NCBI RefSeq assembly: GCF_036032445.1
Contig: NZ_CP107932.1
Coordinates: forward strand, 5,644,501 to 5,708,500
Direction: 5' to 3'
Source of the DNA: Nocardia sp. NBC_00416
GTDB lineage: Bacteria; Actinomycetota; Actinomycetes; Mycobacteriales; Mycobacteriaceae
DNA length: 64,000 bases
The first letter of the stretch is position 1. Each line of letters starts with the position of its first letter. A program made the translations under genes and the position numbers. The notes beneath the pieces are model-generated. The model was given only the letters and a program-made list of their open reading frames with translations. It had not been told where the DNA came from and made no database searches. Below, piece after piece: positions 1-8,321 of the stretch.

Positions 1-984
1 AAGGCCATCCGCCGTACCCGCGCGGGTCTGAAGGATCCGAAGCGTCCGTCCGGTTCGTTCATCTTCGCCGGTCCGTCCGGCGTCGGTAAGACCGAGCTGT
101 CCAAGGCGCTGGCGAACTTCCTGTTCGGTGACGACGACGCGCTCATCCAGATCGATATGGGCGAGTTCCACGACCGCTTCACCGCCTCGCGGCTGTTCGG
201 TGCCCCTCCCGGGTACGTCGGCTACGAAGAGGGCGGCCAGCTCACCGAGAAGGTGCGCCGCAAGCCGTTCTCGGTCGTGCTGTTCGACGAGATCGAGAAG
301 GCCCACCAGGAGATCTACAACACCCTGTTGCAGGTCCTCGAGGACGGTCGCCTCACCGACGGCCAGGGCCGGACCGTGGACTTCAAGAACACGGTGCTGA
401 TCTTCACCTCCAACCTCGGCACCTCGGATATTTCGAAGGCCGTGGGCCTGGGCTTCACCCAGAGCAACGCCGAGGGCTCGAACTACGAGCGGATGAAGCT
501 CAAGGTCAACGACGAGCTGAAGAAGCATTTCCGGCCGGAGTTCCTCAACCGTATCGACGATGTCATCGTCTTCCACCAGCTCACCACGGATCAGATCGTG
601 GAGATGGTGGATCTGATGATCAACCGTGTCGGCGTGCAGCTGAAGAACAAAGATATGGCGATGGAACTCACCGATACCGCGAAGAGCCTGCTGGCCAAGC
701 GTGGTTTCGACCCCGTGCTCGGTGCTCGGCCGCTGCGCCGCACCATCCAGCGCGAGATCGAGGACCAGCTGTCGGAGAAGATCCTCTTCGGCGAGATCGG
801 TGCGGGCCAGGTCGTGATGGTCGACGTCGAGAACTGGGACGGCGAAGGCTCCGGTGAGGACGCCAAGTTCACCTTCACCCCGAAGGCCAAACTCACCAAG
901 GAAGACGGTGAGAAGAAGCCCGAGGTCGTGCTGACCGGCGCGTCCGAGGGCGGCGGCTCGACCGAAGCCGCCTCGGGCGAGTAG
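1..984 (+). CDS. clpC1: ClpC1 ATPase, C-terminal part (5' end outside window)
   Basis: The frame is open from base 1, so only the last 327 residues of an approximately 850-residue protein are present. They hold the second AAA+ module: Walker A GPSGVGKT at about residues 27-34, a Walker B ending in LFDEIEKAH, sensor and arginine-finger regions, and the C-terminal D2-small domain with GARPLRR. ClpC1 is the Clp/Hsp100 unfoldase that feeds substrates to the ClpP1P2 protease in the cytoplasm and is essential in mycobacteria. The tail after residue 300 is rich in Gly, Ser and Glu, as in actinobacterial ClpC. A strong hairpin follows directly. Identity is very sure from conservation. Confidence 0.97.
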   Translation, partial: KAIRRTRAGLKDPKRPSGSFIFAGPSGVGKTELSKALANFLFGDDDALIQIDMGEFHDRFTASRLFGAPPGYVGYEEGGQLTEKVRRKPFSVVLFDEIEKAHQEIYNTLLQVLEDGRLTDGQGRTVDFKNTVLIFTSNLGTSDISKAVGLGFTQSNAEGSNYERMKLKVNDELKKHFRPEFLNRIDDVIVFHQLTTDQIVEMVDLMINRVGVQLKNKDMAMELTDTAKSLLAKRGFDPVLGARPLRRTIQREIEDQLSEKILFGEIGAGQVVMVDVENWDGEGSGEDAKFTFTPKAKLTKEDGEKKPEVVLTGASEGGGSTEAASGE

Positions 985-995
985 CAGCCAACGGC

Positions 996-1037
996 AAGGG
1001 CCTGCCCACCGGTATCGCACCGTTGGGCAGGCCCTTT
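996..1037 (+). terminator. Rho-independent terminator of clpC1
   Basis: A 13-bp stem (AAGGGCCTGCCCA paired with TGGGCAGGCCCTT) with a loop of about 15 nt runs into a short TTTT tract, beginning 11 nt after the clpC1 stop codon. It cleanly separates clpC1 from the vWA gene. Confidence 0.85.
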
Positions 1038-1128
1038 TCGTGGCCCGGGGGGCCGGTCATCGACGGTTTCCGGTCGGTGAGCACGAGTACGGTGGTGATG
1101 TTCATTCGATACGAACCGGGGGTACACC

Positions 1129-1776
1129 ATGACGAATCCGGACCTGACCACGATCGCGGTGCTGCTCGACCGTTCGGGCTCCATGCAGACCATCAAATCG
1201 GATACCGAGGGCGGTCTGGCCGCGTTCTTCGACGAACAGCGCAAGGCCGAGAAGGCCGTAAGGGTCACGCTCGCGCAGTTCGACACCGAGTACGAATGCG
1301 TGTACTCGAATATCGCGATCGACCAGGTCCCGGCGCCGGTGCTCCAGCCCCGCGGCGGCACCGCTCTCTACGATGCCATCGGCAAGCTCGTCACCGATCT
1401 GGGCACCGAACTGGCCGGCCGTCCGGAGGACGAGCGTCCGGGCACGGTGATCGTCGTCGTGCTCACCGACGGCCACGAGAATTCGAGCCGCGAATGGACC
1501 CATGCCGCGGTGCGTTCACTGATCGAACAGCAGCAGAACGTGTACAGCTGGGATTTCTTGTTTCTCGGCGCCAATATGGACGCCGTCACGATCGGCAGCG
1601 GTCTGGGGTTCGCACCGCAGCAGTCGATCACCTATGGTGCGGCTCCGGCCGGTGTCGCGGGGGTCTTCCGGGCTGCCGGTGCCTACTCCCGGCGGCTGCA
1701 GGCACCGTCGGACCCGGGTTCGGCACGCGCCGCGGGATTCACCGAGGAGGAGCGGCGCGACGCCAACCCCGGGTGA
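1129..1776 (+). CDS. von Willebrand factor A domain protein
   Basis: 215 residues, almost entirely one vWA domain. The metal-ion-dependent adhesion site reads DRSGS at residues 14-18. A conserved Thr lies in GGTALYD (about residue 83) and an Asp in VVLTDGHENSS (about 112). There is no signal peptide or membrane segment, so it is probably cytoplasmic. vWA domains of this short bacterial type mediate metal-dependent protein contacts; the partner is not evident from the neighbours. The C-terminal 40 residues are low in complexity and charged. It is flanked by a terminator upstream and a convergent histidine kinase downstream, so it looks monocistronic. Confidence 0.8.
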   Translation: MTNPDLTTIAVLLDRSGSMQTIKSDTEGGLAAFFDEQRKAEKAVRVTLAQFDTEYECVYSNIAIDQVPAPVLQPRGGTALYDAIGKLVTDLGTELAGRPEDERPGTVIVVVLTDGHENSSREWTHAAVRSLIEQQQNVYSWDFLFLGANMDAVTIGSGLGFAPQQSITYGAAPAGVAGVFRAAGAYSRRLQAPSDPGSARAAGFTEEERRDANPG

Positions 1777-1786
1777 GGCGCCCGGT

Positions 1787-2902
1787 TCAGTCGGGCCTAC
1801 CGGAATCGGTGTCGGCCGTGCTGGGAGCGGTCCGTTGCGATTTCGAGGTGACCGCGACCGGTGCCGCCGTTTCGCGAGATTCGCCGGCACCGTGGCCTTT
1901 GCGGGTCCGGGGCCGCGCATCCGAGTCGATCGCAATCCGGAGTGGGCGGCTGGGCAGCCGGGCCGCGACACGGTAGCCGCCGCTGGGTTTGGGCCCGGCG
2001 GTCAGTGCGCCGCCGAGTGCGTGTGTGTGTTCGCGCATCGCGATGATGCCCATCCCGCGGGTGGGGCCGGTGTGTTCGGGTTTGCCGGTGGGACGGGTGT
2101 TGTCGACGGTGAGGTCGACGGAGTCCGCGGTGTAGCGCACGGTCACCGTGGCTTCGGAGCCGGGCGCGTGGCGTACGACATTGGCCAGCGATTCCCGGAC
2201 TATCTGGGTCGCGGCGTCGTCGATCGCCGCGGGCAGGGAATCAGCGGCGCCCACTACGCGGGTGTGCACGGTCAACCCCGCCATGCGTGGTTTCCGCAGC
2301 AACTCATCGAGGTCGGACATGGTGGGATCGGGTTCGCGGGGCGGCGGAGTCGGCGTCGGCCGGTCGACGGGAGTACGGCCGCCGACGCCGGAGTCTCGCT
2401 GCGCGCGGTCGGCGGCCGGCCGCTCGCGTCGAGCGAAACCACCGCGCCGCGAACGCTTCTCACGGTTCGGACGGGCCTCGACTCCGGCGCCCGTCTGCCG
2501 GTCGTCGGCAGGGGACAGGGTGGGCGCCGGTGTGGCCGGCTCGACCGTCTGGATCGCATGGCGTAACGCCTGGACATCCTCGAGCGCGTTGCGGCTGGTG
2601 GTCTTTATCTCGGAGACGGTCCCCGCCGCCTTCGCCGAATTGTTCTCCACCTGCTGCAGTGCCATCCCGGCTTGCACGTTGATCAGCGAGAGATTGTGGC
2701 CCACCACATCGTGCAGCTCGCGGGCGATCAGGAGGCGCTCGGTGCTCACCTCCAATTCTCGCTGCCGCTGTGCGGCCACGCGTTCGGCGGCGTGCAGCGC
2801 CCGGCGGGTCCGTCCGAGCGTGCGGCGTTGCCGCAGCAGCTCGAACACCGCCGCGGCCAGCGCAAGCCAACCCAGTAGCCCGACTATCTGCCAGCTCGTC
2901 AT
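1787..2902 (-). CDS. Sensor histidine kinase, HisKA_3 (NarL/DesK) type
   Basis: The chosen ATG gives 371 residues starting MTSWQIV; the frame stays open upstream but without family-like sequence. One N-terminal transmembrane helix (about residues 5-22) is followed by a coiled segment, then the dimerisation/phosphotransfer box ARELHDVVGHNLS with phospho-acceptor His64. The ATPase domain has an N-box (RESLANVVRHA) and a G-box (RGMGIIAMREH). Between the two modules lies an arginine/proline-rich linker of about 60 residues that is unusual for the family. The protein has no extracellular sensor, so it probably senses membrane or intracellular cues. No response regulator adjoins it, so the partner is unknown. 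It is divergent from the SRPBCC gene, with a 184-bp gap. Confidence 0.8.
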   Translation of the reverse strand: MTSWQIVGLLGWLALAAAVFELLRQRRTLGRTRRALHAAERVAAQRQRELEVSTERLLIARELHDVVGHNLSLINVQAGMALQQVENNSAKAAGTVSEIKTTSRNALEDVQALRHAIQTVEPATPAPTLSPADDRQTGAGVEARPNREKRSRRGGFARRERPAADRAQRDSGVGGRTPVDRPTPTPPPREPDPTMSDLDELLRKPRMAGLTVHTRVVGAADSLPAAIDDAATQIVRESLANVVRHAPGSEATVTVRYTADSVDLTVDNTRPTGKPEHTGPTRGMGIIAMREHTHALGGALTAGPKPSGGYRVAARLPSRPLRIAIDSDARPRTRKGHGAGESRETAAPVAVTSKSQRTAPSTADTDSGRPD

Positions 2903-3086
2903 CGCGAACGCTCCACCGCACCACCCTATTCGCCCCTCGCGGTGAACCGTCGGCGCACACCCGGATTTCCGGTGCCGCAATGGTATTCCGGGCCGGATTT
3001 CCCGGTTTCCGGCGTGACGATCGACAGTAGCGCGATGATCGCCGCATCTGCGGCGGGACCTGCCCCGACGCGGGTATGGTCCAGAG

Positions 3087-3542
3087 ATGGTCGACCAGCA
3101 AGTGCGCGTACCGGACCTGTCCGCACGGCCGTACGAACTCACGGTGGAGCGTGTGATGACCGCTTCGCCCGAACTCCTGTATCTGGCGTGGACCCAGGGC
3201 TTCGATATCTGGTTCGCGGAGGCGTCGTCGGTGCGGATGCGCCCGGAGGTGAACGAGCCGTTCTATTTCGAGACCCGCCATGAGGGGAAGATCCAGCCGC
3301 ACTACGGCCGCTTCCTCCGTCTCCAGCCGAGCCGACTGGTCGAATTGACCTGGGTGACGGGCGCGGGGGGCACGGAGGGCGCCGAGACCGTGGTCCGGGT
3401 GGAACTCGTCAAACAACCCCGCGGGATCCGGTTGCGTCTGCGGCACAGCGGATTCGCCGACGAGGCCGCCCGCGATCGGCACCGGGCCGCCTGGCCGGCG
3501 GTGCTGGCCCAGCTGGACGAACGAACGGCTGCGACGGTGTGA
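3087..3542 (+). CDS. SRPBCC/AHSA1-domain protein
   Basis: 151 residues with the START-like SRPBCC fold typical of the AHSA1 family: an N-terminal strand (YELTVERVMTASPELLYLAW) leading into helix 1, then FYFETRHEGK, then LVELTWVTG and a C-terminal long helix with W-PAVLAQL. Members bind hydrophobic ligands or act as polyketide-cyclase-like proteins; nothing here shows the ligand. There is no signal peptide. It precedes the OsmC gene by about 60 bp on the same strand and may be co-transcribed with it. Confidence 0.8.
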   Translation: MVDQQVRVPDLSARPYELTVERVMTASPELLYLAWTQGFDIWFAEASSVRMRPEVNEPFYFETRHEGKIQPHYGRFLRLQPSRLVELTWVTGAGGTEGAETVVRVELVKQPRGIRLRLRHSGFADEAARDRHRAAWPAVLAQLDERTAATV

Positions 3543-3604
3543 GGGTGTGCAGGTGCGAGTAGGTTCGAATCGCACTCGAACGAATCGTCTTCGAAAGGAT
3601 CATG

Positions 3605-4048
3605 ATGCCCACACGTACCGCGCGCACCGCATGGACCGGTGGTCTGCAGGACGGCTCCGGCCAGGTCGAGCTGGTCAGCTCGGGGGTCGGCAAGTACGAG
3701 GTGTCGTTCCCCAAGCGGTCGGCCGATGACGCCGACGGTACGACCAGCCCGGAGGAGCTGATCGCGGGGGCGCATTCGTCCTGTTACGCGATGGCGCTGT
3801 CGAACGAGATCGCCCAGGTCGGCGGTACTCCGCAGAGCCTCGACGTCTCGGCGGCGGTGACCCTGGGTCCCGATCCGGCCGGTGGTTTCCGGATCAGCCG
3901 GATCGCGTTGACCGTGCGCGGCCGGGTTTCCGGGCTCGACGAGGCGGCCTTCCTCGCCGCGGCCACCGCTGCCAAGGCCGGCTGCCCGATCAGCAAGGCG
4001 CTGACCGGAGTGGACGACATCACGCTCGACGCCGCACTGGAATCCTGA
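3605..4048 (+). CDS. OsmC/Ohr-family peroxiredoxin-like protein
   Basis: 147 residues matching OsmC proteins, which reduce organic hydroperoxides through two cysteines. The peroxidatic Cys sits in GAHSSCYAMALS (about residue 60) and the second in AKAGCPISKAL (about residue 125), both at the expected places. Two adjacent ATGs exist; AGGA at 3596-3599 is best spaced for the second one at 3605. Length fits OsmC (about 140). The protein is cytoplasmic. No dedicated OhrR/MarR regulator lies beside it. Confidence 0.9.
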   Translation: MPTRTARTAWTGGLQDGSGQVELVSSGVGKYEVSFPKRSADDADGTTSPEELIAGAHSSCYAMALSNEIAQVGGTPQSLDVSAAVTLGPDPAGGFRISRIALTVRGRVSGLDEAAFLAAATAAKAGCPISKALTGVDDITLDAALES

Positions 4049-4097
4049 GCGGTTCCCGGGCTTCCGGATCGTCGGGAGCCCGGGTCACTCGGGCGGC

Positions 4098-4277
4098 TCA
4101 GCGGGGGCGTTTGCCGTCTGCGCCGGTCCGGAACCAGTCGCGCGCGGCGCGGACCATGGTCTCCGCGATACCGAAGGCCACAGCCGCCACGAGCCCCGCG
4201 AATGCCGTCGTGACGGCCGTGGGCCGAGATGAGAGCGCGCTGTGCCGCGGTCCAGCGGCAGTGTCTGTGTCGTACAT
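4098..4277 (-). CDS. Small predicted membrane protein, unknown
   Basis: A 59-residue frame starting MYDTDTAAG, with one hydrophobic helix (about residues 26-46, AFAGLVAAVAFGIAETMV) and a basic tail ending RTGADGKRPR. It lies 35 bp downstream of cbtA in the same direction, so it could be the third gene of that operon. I recognise no family. A single helix with a charged C-terminus is all that can be said; it may also be spurious. Confidence 0.4.
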   Translation of the reverse strand: MYDTDTAAGPRHSALSSRPTAVTTAFAGLVAAVAFGIAETMVRAARDWFRTGADGKRPR

Positions 4278-4312
4278 GATCCGACACTGCCCGCCGGGAA
4301 CCGACGCTGTGA

Positions 4313-5089
4313 TCACCCTGAAGTAGCGGCGACCTCGGGTACCGCTGTATTGCCGCGCGTGCTCCACTCAGTGAGCGCGGCGAAAACGAGGCCGATGCTC
4401 ACCCACAGCGTGGTGGAAACGGCCAGCGATGCCGCGCGGAACTCCCACAGCAGGGTCGCCGGGAAATCCGCTCCCACTTCGTTCACACCCGGTAGCAGCA
4501 CATAGCCCAGCGTGGTGACCAGCACCGAGACTGCCACCGCGGCGATCAGCCGCAACGATTCGAGCTGTTGGTGGAGGGCCTTCCAGGCATAGACACCGGC
4601 TGCGACGGCCGCCAGTCCCAGCAGGACCGCGGCCACCCAGAGCAGGGTGCGATCATTGATCGTCTCGGGATCGCCCACCGCCGGCGGGTTGGCCGGGTAT
4701 TTGAAGAACGGCACCACTACCACCGCGACCCAACCGGCCACACCCAGCCCGAGCGCGAGCCGAGGTCCCGGCAGGGAGGTGAATCGCCGCGCGTAATGCG
4801 CCGCGGTCGCGACGATCGCGCCGAACGCCATCCCGGCCAGCGCGTTCGCCAGGAACTGACCGAACTTTTGCCAGGGCCTGCTGACGATCGCCTCGTCCCC
4901 GTGGCTGTGCTCGCCGCCCGACTCGTGGGAATGCTCCGCCGCGGGTGCGGCGGCCTCCTCGATCGCGATCGCCGCGTCGACCTTGGGCTCACCGACGAAA
5001 TTGCCGACGACGCCCGCCAGCAGGCCGGCGATCAAGCCGGCCAGCAGACCACGGATCAGTAATGCGCCGAAGGATCCGCTCAATGGCAC
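4313..5089 (-). CDS. cbtA: CbtA family cobalt transporter subunit
   Basis: 258 residues from a GTG at 5089 that overlaps the end of cbtB by 10 bp. About five to six transmembrane segments are visible, beginning with a Gly/Leu/Ala-rich helix (ALLIRGLLAGLIAGLLAGVV). A histidine-rich loop (HSHESGGEHSHGDE, about residues 59-72) is typical of CbtA and could bind Co or Ni. CbtA with CbtB forms a predicted cobalt uptake system repeatedly found behind cobalamin riboswitches. Here too the pair is headed by one, so the supply of cobalt for B12 synthesis is the likely role. Translation is probably coupled to cbtB. Confidence 0.85.
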   Translation of the reverse strand: MPLSGSFGALLIRGLLAGLIAGLLAGVVGNFVGEPKVDAAIAIEEAAAPAAEHSHESGGEHSHGDEAIVSRPWQKFGQFLANALAGMAFGAIVATAAHYARRFTSLPGPRLALGLGVAGWVAVVVVPFFKYPANPPAVGDPETINDRTLLWVAAVLLGLAAVAAGVYAWKALHQQLESLRLIAAVAVSVLVTTLGYVLLPGVNEVGADFPATLLWEFRAASLAVSTTLWVSIGLVFAALTEWSTRGNTAVPEVAATSG

Positions 5090-5274
5090 GGGACGCCCAG
5101 CAGATGCCGCCCGTCGTGCATCAGCTCGTGCAAGAACATTCCCCCGCGCGAGACGGCACCCTGGTCGAACCCGACCAGATAGAGCGTCAACAACGCCAGC
5201 AAAACGACACCGACGGTGACGAGCACTGTCGCCAGTGTGTCGGCGGCCCTGTTCGGGACGTGGACTATGGCCAT
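5080..5274 (-). CDS. cbtB: CbtB cobalt transporter subunit
   Basis: 64 residues: one long transmembrane helix (about residues 12-35, ATVLVTVGVVLLALLTLYLV) and a short histidine-bearing tail (LHELMHDGRHLLGVPCH) characteristic of CbtB, where the His/Cys residues are thought to capture metal. The RBS GGAGG is well placed. It is the first gene after the cobalamin riboswitch and overlaps cbtA. Confidence 0.9.
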   Translation of the reverse strand: MAIVHVPNRAADTLATVLVTVGVVLLALLTLYLVGFDQGAVSRGGMFLHELMHDGRHLLGVPCH

Positions 5275-5323
5275 GGTCGATCCTCCTCATCCGGATGCTC
5301 GCGTCCGGTTCGCGAGTTGCGCG

Positions 5324-5428
5324 CAGGTGCCGGTGTCTGACTCTGCCCATCGCGGAAGGCGTGGACATCACAGTGGCGCGACCGCTCCGGGTTCTCACCG
5401 GATTACCGCATCACCTTTGCTTCACCTG
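5324..5428 (-). promoter_or_regulatory. Cobalamin (B12) riboswitch
   Basis: Read on the minus strand, the leader holds the B12 box GCCACTG (plus positions 5371-5377), preceded by the conserved CCGGTGAGAACCCGG hairpin segment, then GTCAGACACC (5332-5341). A closing P1 stem pairs CAGGTG (5423-5428) with CACCTG (5324-5329). These are the hallmark elements of cobalamin riboswitches. A further hairpin (CCGGA and TCCGG arms) lies just before the GGAGG of cbtB, which suggests control of translation initiation: B12 binding should shut off cbtBA. Confidence 0.88.
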
Positions 5429-5525
5429 GAACTTTGACACCACCGGTCGTGGTCGTCAATACGCCCCCGAATAAGCACTGGCCACGCCACCCGGGATCCG
5501 GGGGCGTGGCCAGGTCCGGCCGGAG

Positions 5526-5840
5526 TCAGGAGGCGGGTTTACCGGCTACATCCAGCACCACCTCGAACTCCAGCAACGAGGCGCCGGTGGCGACGGGCTT
5601 GTTCTGCTGCCCGGCGTGCGCCTCCTTGGCCGGACCGTCCCGCCACGCGGCGAAGGACTCCTCGGAATCCCACTGGGTGACGACGAAGTACCGGTTCTCG
5701 CCGGCGGTGGGCCGCAGCAGCTGGAAGCCGAGGAACCCGGGAGAGTTCTCGACGGCGTGCGCACGGTGGGCGAACCGCTTTTCCAGTTCCGGACCCGCAC
5801 CTTCGGGGATCTCGATCGCATTGATCTTCACAACAGCCAT
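5526..5840 (-). CDS. mhuD: MhuD heme-degrading monooxygenase
   Basis: 104 residues, nearly colinear with M. tuberculosis MhuD (Rv3592), including the stretch RFAHRAHAVENSPGFLGFQL. The family's key residues are at the same numbers: Asn7, Trp66 and the heme-ligating His75. MhuD is a dimeric ferredoxin-like (ABM fold) protein that cleaves heme to release iron and mycobilin without releasing CO. It is cytoplasmic and serves use of host heme iron. The start codon lies only 12 nt from the end of a dispersed repeat element (5852-5963), which therefore supplies its upstream region; no clear Shine-Dalgarno is visible in those 12 nt. Confidence 0.92.
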   Translation of the reverse strand: MAVVKINAIEIPEGAGPELEKRFAHRAHAVENSPGFLGFQLLRPTAGENRYFVVTQWDSEESFAAWRDGPAKEAHAGQQNKPVATGASLLEFEVVLDVAGKPAS

Positions 5841-6467
5841 GCTGTATATATTGCCCCGCCTTCGGCGGGGCGGGGCGGGGCCCTCGTCAACCCCGGTTCT
5901 TCACTCCTACGCTCAGTCGCTGCGCTCCTTCGCTTCGTCGCTCCAGAACCGGGGCGGGCCCCGACCTCGGAGGTGGACCATCCGGACGAGGCGAGAGGTG
6001 GGGGCGGACCTGCTTCTTGGTCGGTGTGGGTAGGTACACGACCCTGCCAGTGCTCGATGGTCGCCGATCTATGGTCGGCGGTGCGCATGCGCTCGGTTGC
6101 TGCGGTTCTTCGCTTCGTCGCTGCAGAACCGGGGCGGGCCCCGACCATGGATGTCGGCCGTTCGATAGGGACGATCGCGGTGTGGGTCGGAGTTCTGGTG
6201 GGTCCGGCATGCATCGCGGGCGGCGGCTCCCGTGCGGCCTTGCGCTGTTGTTCCAGAACCGGGGCGGGCCCGACCATGAATGCTGGCCTTTGTGAGGTGG
6301 GTGAGTGATTCGTGGAGGTCGAGGACGTCGGCACACAACCCTGACGGTGGGGTGGGTTGCTTGCTCGCCAAGGTGGGAGGTGGGCCTGCTTCGCGCATGC
6401 CGATGTCCCAGGAGCCTGGTGGCGGTGCGCGGACGGAGCACGGCCGGGGGCGAATACACTCGGCTCG
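5841..6467. other. Gene-free stretch made of dispersed repeats
   Basis: No reading frame here looks like a protein. The stretch contains one full and two partial copies of the AGAACCGGGGCGGG repeat (about 5890-5963, 6088-6146 and 6252-6275), all in one orientation, and a GC-rich hairpin beside mhuD. The frames that run through it are open only because of high GC. The segment separates mhuD from a divergently transcribed hydrolase. Confidence 0.7.
5852..5963 (-). repeat. Dispersed palindromic repeat element, copy upstream of mhuD
   Basis: On the minus strand the element runs GTCGGGGCCCGCCCCGG, TTCTGGAGCGAC, an interior rich in GAGCGA/GCAGCGACTGAGC, then GAAGAACCGGGGTTGAC, and ends with the hairpin GCCCCGCCGAAGGCGGGGC (5852-5870). 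The outer CCCCGGTTCT/AGAACCGGGG arms pair. An almost identical full copy in the same orientation relative to the gene precedes chsH2 (32490-32605). Confidence 0.75.
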
Positions 6468-7238
6468 ATGTTGCACGACGAGGGTGGTTGCGGCGCTCCG
6501 ATACTGCTGCTGCACGGGTTGATGGGCAGCGCGCGGACCTGGGCGGACCAGATCGAATGGCTGCGCGGGTACGGGCGGGTGTTCACCTTCGACGCCGCCG
6601 GGCACGGGCGGCCCGCCCCGGCCGAACTCACCACCGACGCCTTCGTCGCGGATCTGGCGCGGGCTACCGCGGGGATCGCCGAGCCGATGGTGGTCATCGG
6701 CCATTCGATGGGGGGCTTGCACGGCTGGATGTTCGCCGCTGCGCACCCCGGTCGCGTCCGGGGCTTGGTGGTCGAGGACATGGCCGCGGATTTCACGGGC
6801 CGCACCGCCGCCCATTGGGCCGCCCTGGTCGAGGGTTGGCCGCAACCGTTCCCGGATGAGGCCGCCCTGATCGATTACTTCGGTCCGGTTGCCGGCCGTT
6901 ATTTCCGGAACTCTTTCGAGCGCGCCCCGGACGGCTACCGCCTGCACGGTGAGGTGGCCACTTTCCGGGATATCTCCGAGGAGTGGGGAACGAGGTCGTT
7001 CTGGCGGGAATGGGGTCGGCTGACGGTCCCCACCTTGCTGATCGAAGGCGAGTTCACGATCACGCCACCCGGCCAGATGCGCCGGATGGCCGAACTCCAT
7101 CCTGATGCCGAGCACATCGTGGTTCCCGCCGCCGGCCATCTGATCCATGACGATCAACCGACGCGCTACCGGGTAGAAGTGCAGCGGTTTCTCGCTCGGG
7201 TGCTACGGGCGACCCCCGAGCCCGCCGCTGGGGGCTGA
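6468..7238 (+). CDS. Alpha/beta-fold hydrolase
   Basis: 256 residues from the ATG at 6468 (the frame is open further upstream through repeat DNA, which I exclude). It has the oxyanion-loop motif LLLHGLMG at about 13-20, nucleophile elbow GHSMGG with Ser80, and a C-terminal catalytic His in AAGHLIHDD. This is the classical soluble alpha/beta hydrolase of about 260 residues; substrate unknown, ester or amide. It occupies the place of M. tuberculosis Rv3591c beside mhuD, which supports orthology rather than function. Confidence 0.85.
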   Translation: MLHDEGGCGAPILLLHGLMGSARTWADQIEWLRGYGRVFTFDAAGHGRPAPAELTTDAFVADLARATAGIAEPMVVIGHSMGGLHGWMFAAAHPGRVRGLVVEDMAADFTGRTAAHWAALVEGWPQPFPDEAALIDYFGPVAGRYFRNSFERAPDGYRLHGEVATFRDISEEWGTRSFWREWGRLTVPTLLIEGEFTITPPGQMRRMAELHPDAEHIVVPAAGHLIHDDQPTRYRVEVQRFLARVLRATPEPAAGG

Positions 7239-7277
7239 ACGGGTCGAGCCTTGGCCGCGCACGTTATCGGGCCCGCG

Positions 7278-8228
7278 TCAGCCCTCACCCGCCAGCGCGA
7301 ACCGTCCGTCGTCGGTTTGTTCGATCAAGCCGTCCACCAGCAGCGAATCCAGCGCGCGGTCGCGTTGGCCGGGGTCGCGCGTCCAGGCGAGATCCAGGCG
7401 GAGGCGTTCCACCGGCGCGTGTGCCGCCCGTAGGACATCGAGCAATCGCCCGCGCGCCTGCCGATCGGTGCCCTCGTACTTCTGGGTCCGGCGGGTGGAT
7501 TCGGAGACGGGCCGACCCGCCGCGACCCAGGCGCAGTGCGGGAGGGGACAGCGGGTGCAGTCCGGGGTTCGCGCGGTGCACACCGTCGCTCCGAGTTCCA
7601 TCAGCGCCGCCGAGAAGACCGCCGCCCGATCGACGCGGGCGGGTAGCAGGGCCTCGGTCTCCCGGAGGTCGCGGGTCGCCGGGTTGCCGGCCTCTCCGCG
7701 GCCGTGCACGGCCCGCGCAACCACTCGGCGGACATTGGTGTCCACCACCGGAACCCGCTGCCCGTAGGCGAAGCAGGCGACCGCGCGCGCGGTGTACGCG
7801 CCGATGCCCGGCAGGCCGAGTAGTACATCGACATCGGCGGGCACCTCGTCGCCGTGGTCGGCGGCCAGGACCCCGGCGCATTCGTACAACCGCAGGGCAC
7901 GGCGCGGATATCCGAGTTTGCCCCACGCGCGCAGGACCTCGCCGGCGCTCGCCGCCGCCATGGCCGAGGGCACGGGCCAGCGTGCTACCCACTCCCGCCA
8001 GATCGGTTCCACCCGCGAGACCGGGGTCTGCTGCAGCATGATCTCGCTCATCAGGATCTGCCAGGCACTCACGCCCGGCCGCCGCCACGGCAGGTCGCGG
8101 GCGGTGTGTGCGTACCAGTCGATCAGCGCGTCCGAGTCGATCGCGGTGGGTTCGATCGAGACGCCCGCGCGTCCGCCCGCACCCGGATGCCCGTGAATTC
8201 CGCTGCTCAACCGACCCGCTCCGTTCAC
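7278..8228 (-). CDS. mutY: A/G-specific adenine glycosylase MutY
   Basis: About 316 residues. MutY removes adenine mispaired with 8-oxoguanine. The N-terminal part carries LPWRRPGVSAWQILMSEIMLQQT with the catalytic Glu, the helix-hairpin-helix GLPGIGAYTARA and catalytic Asp region VVDTNVRRV. The iron-sulfur loop reads C-x6-C-x2-C-x4-C (CTARTPDCTRCPLPHC), one residue shorter in the last gap than the E. coli spacing. The C-terminal NUDIX-like recognition domain is reduced. The start is uncertain: a GTG at 8228 has a nearby GGTGAG, and a TTG at 8210 is an alternative. It diverges from canB with under 100 bp between, as in mycobacteria. Confidence 0.9.
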   Translation of the reverse strand: MNGAGRLSSGIHGHPGAGGRAGVSIEPTAIDSDALIDWYAHTARDLPWRRPGVSAWQILMSEIMLQQTPVSRVEPIWREWVARWPVPSAMAAASAGEVLRAWGKLGYPRRALRLYECAGVLAADHGDEVPADVDVLLGLPGIGAYTARAVACFAYGQRVPVVDTNVRRVVARAVHGRGEAGNPATRDLRETEALLPARVDRAAVFSAALMELGATVCTARTPDCTRCPLPHCAWVAAGRPVSESTRRTQKYEGTDRQARGRLLDVLRAAHAPVERLRLDLAWTRDPGQRDRALDSLLVDGLIEQTDDGRFALAGEG

Positions 8229-8321
8229 CTCACCGTGCAGTTCCACCGGTTCGGCGCGATCGGATGCCGCGTCGTAACGGGACCGAAGCAGTGCGAAATC
8301 CAAATCGTGCAGAATGGACAC

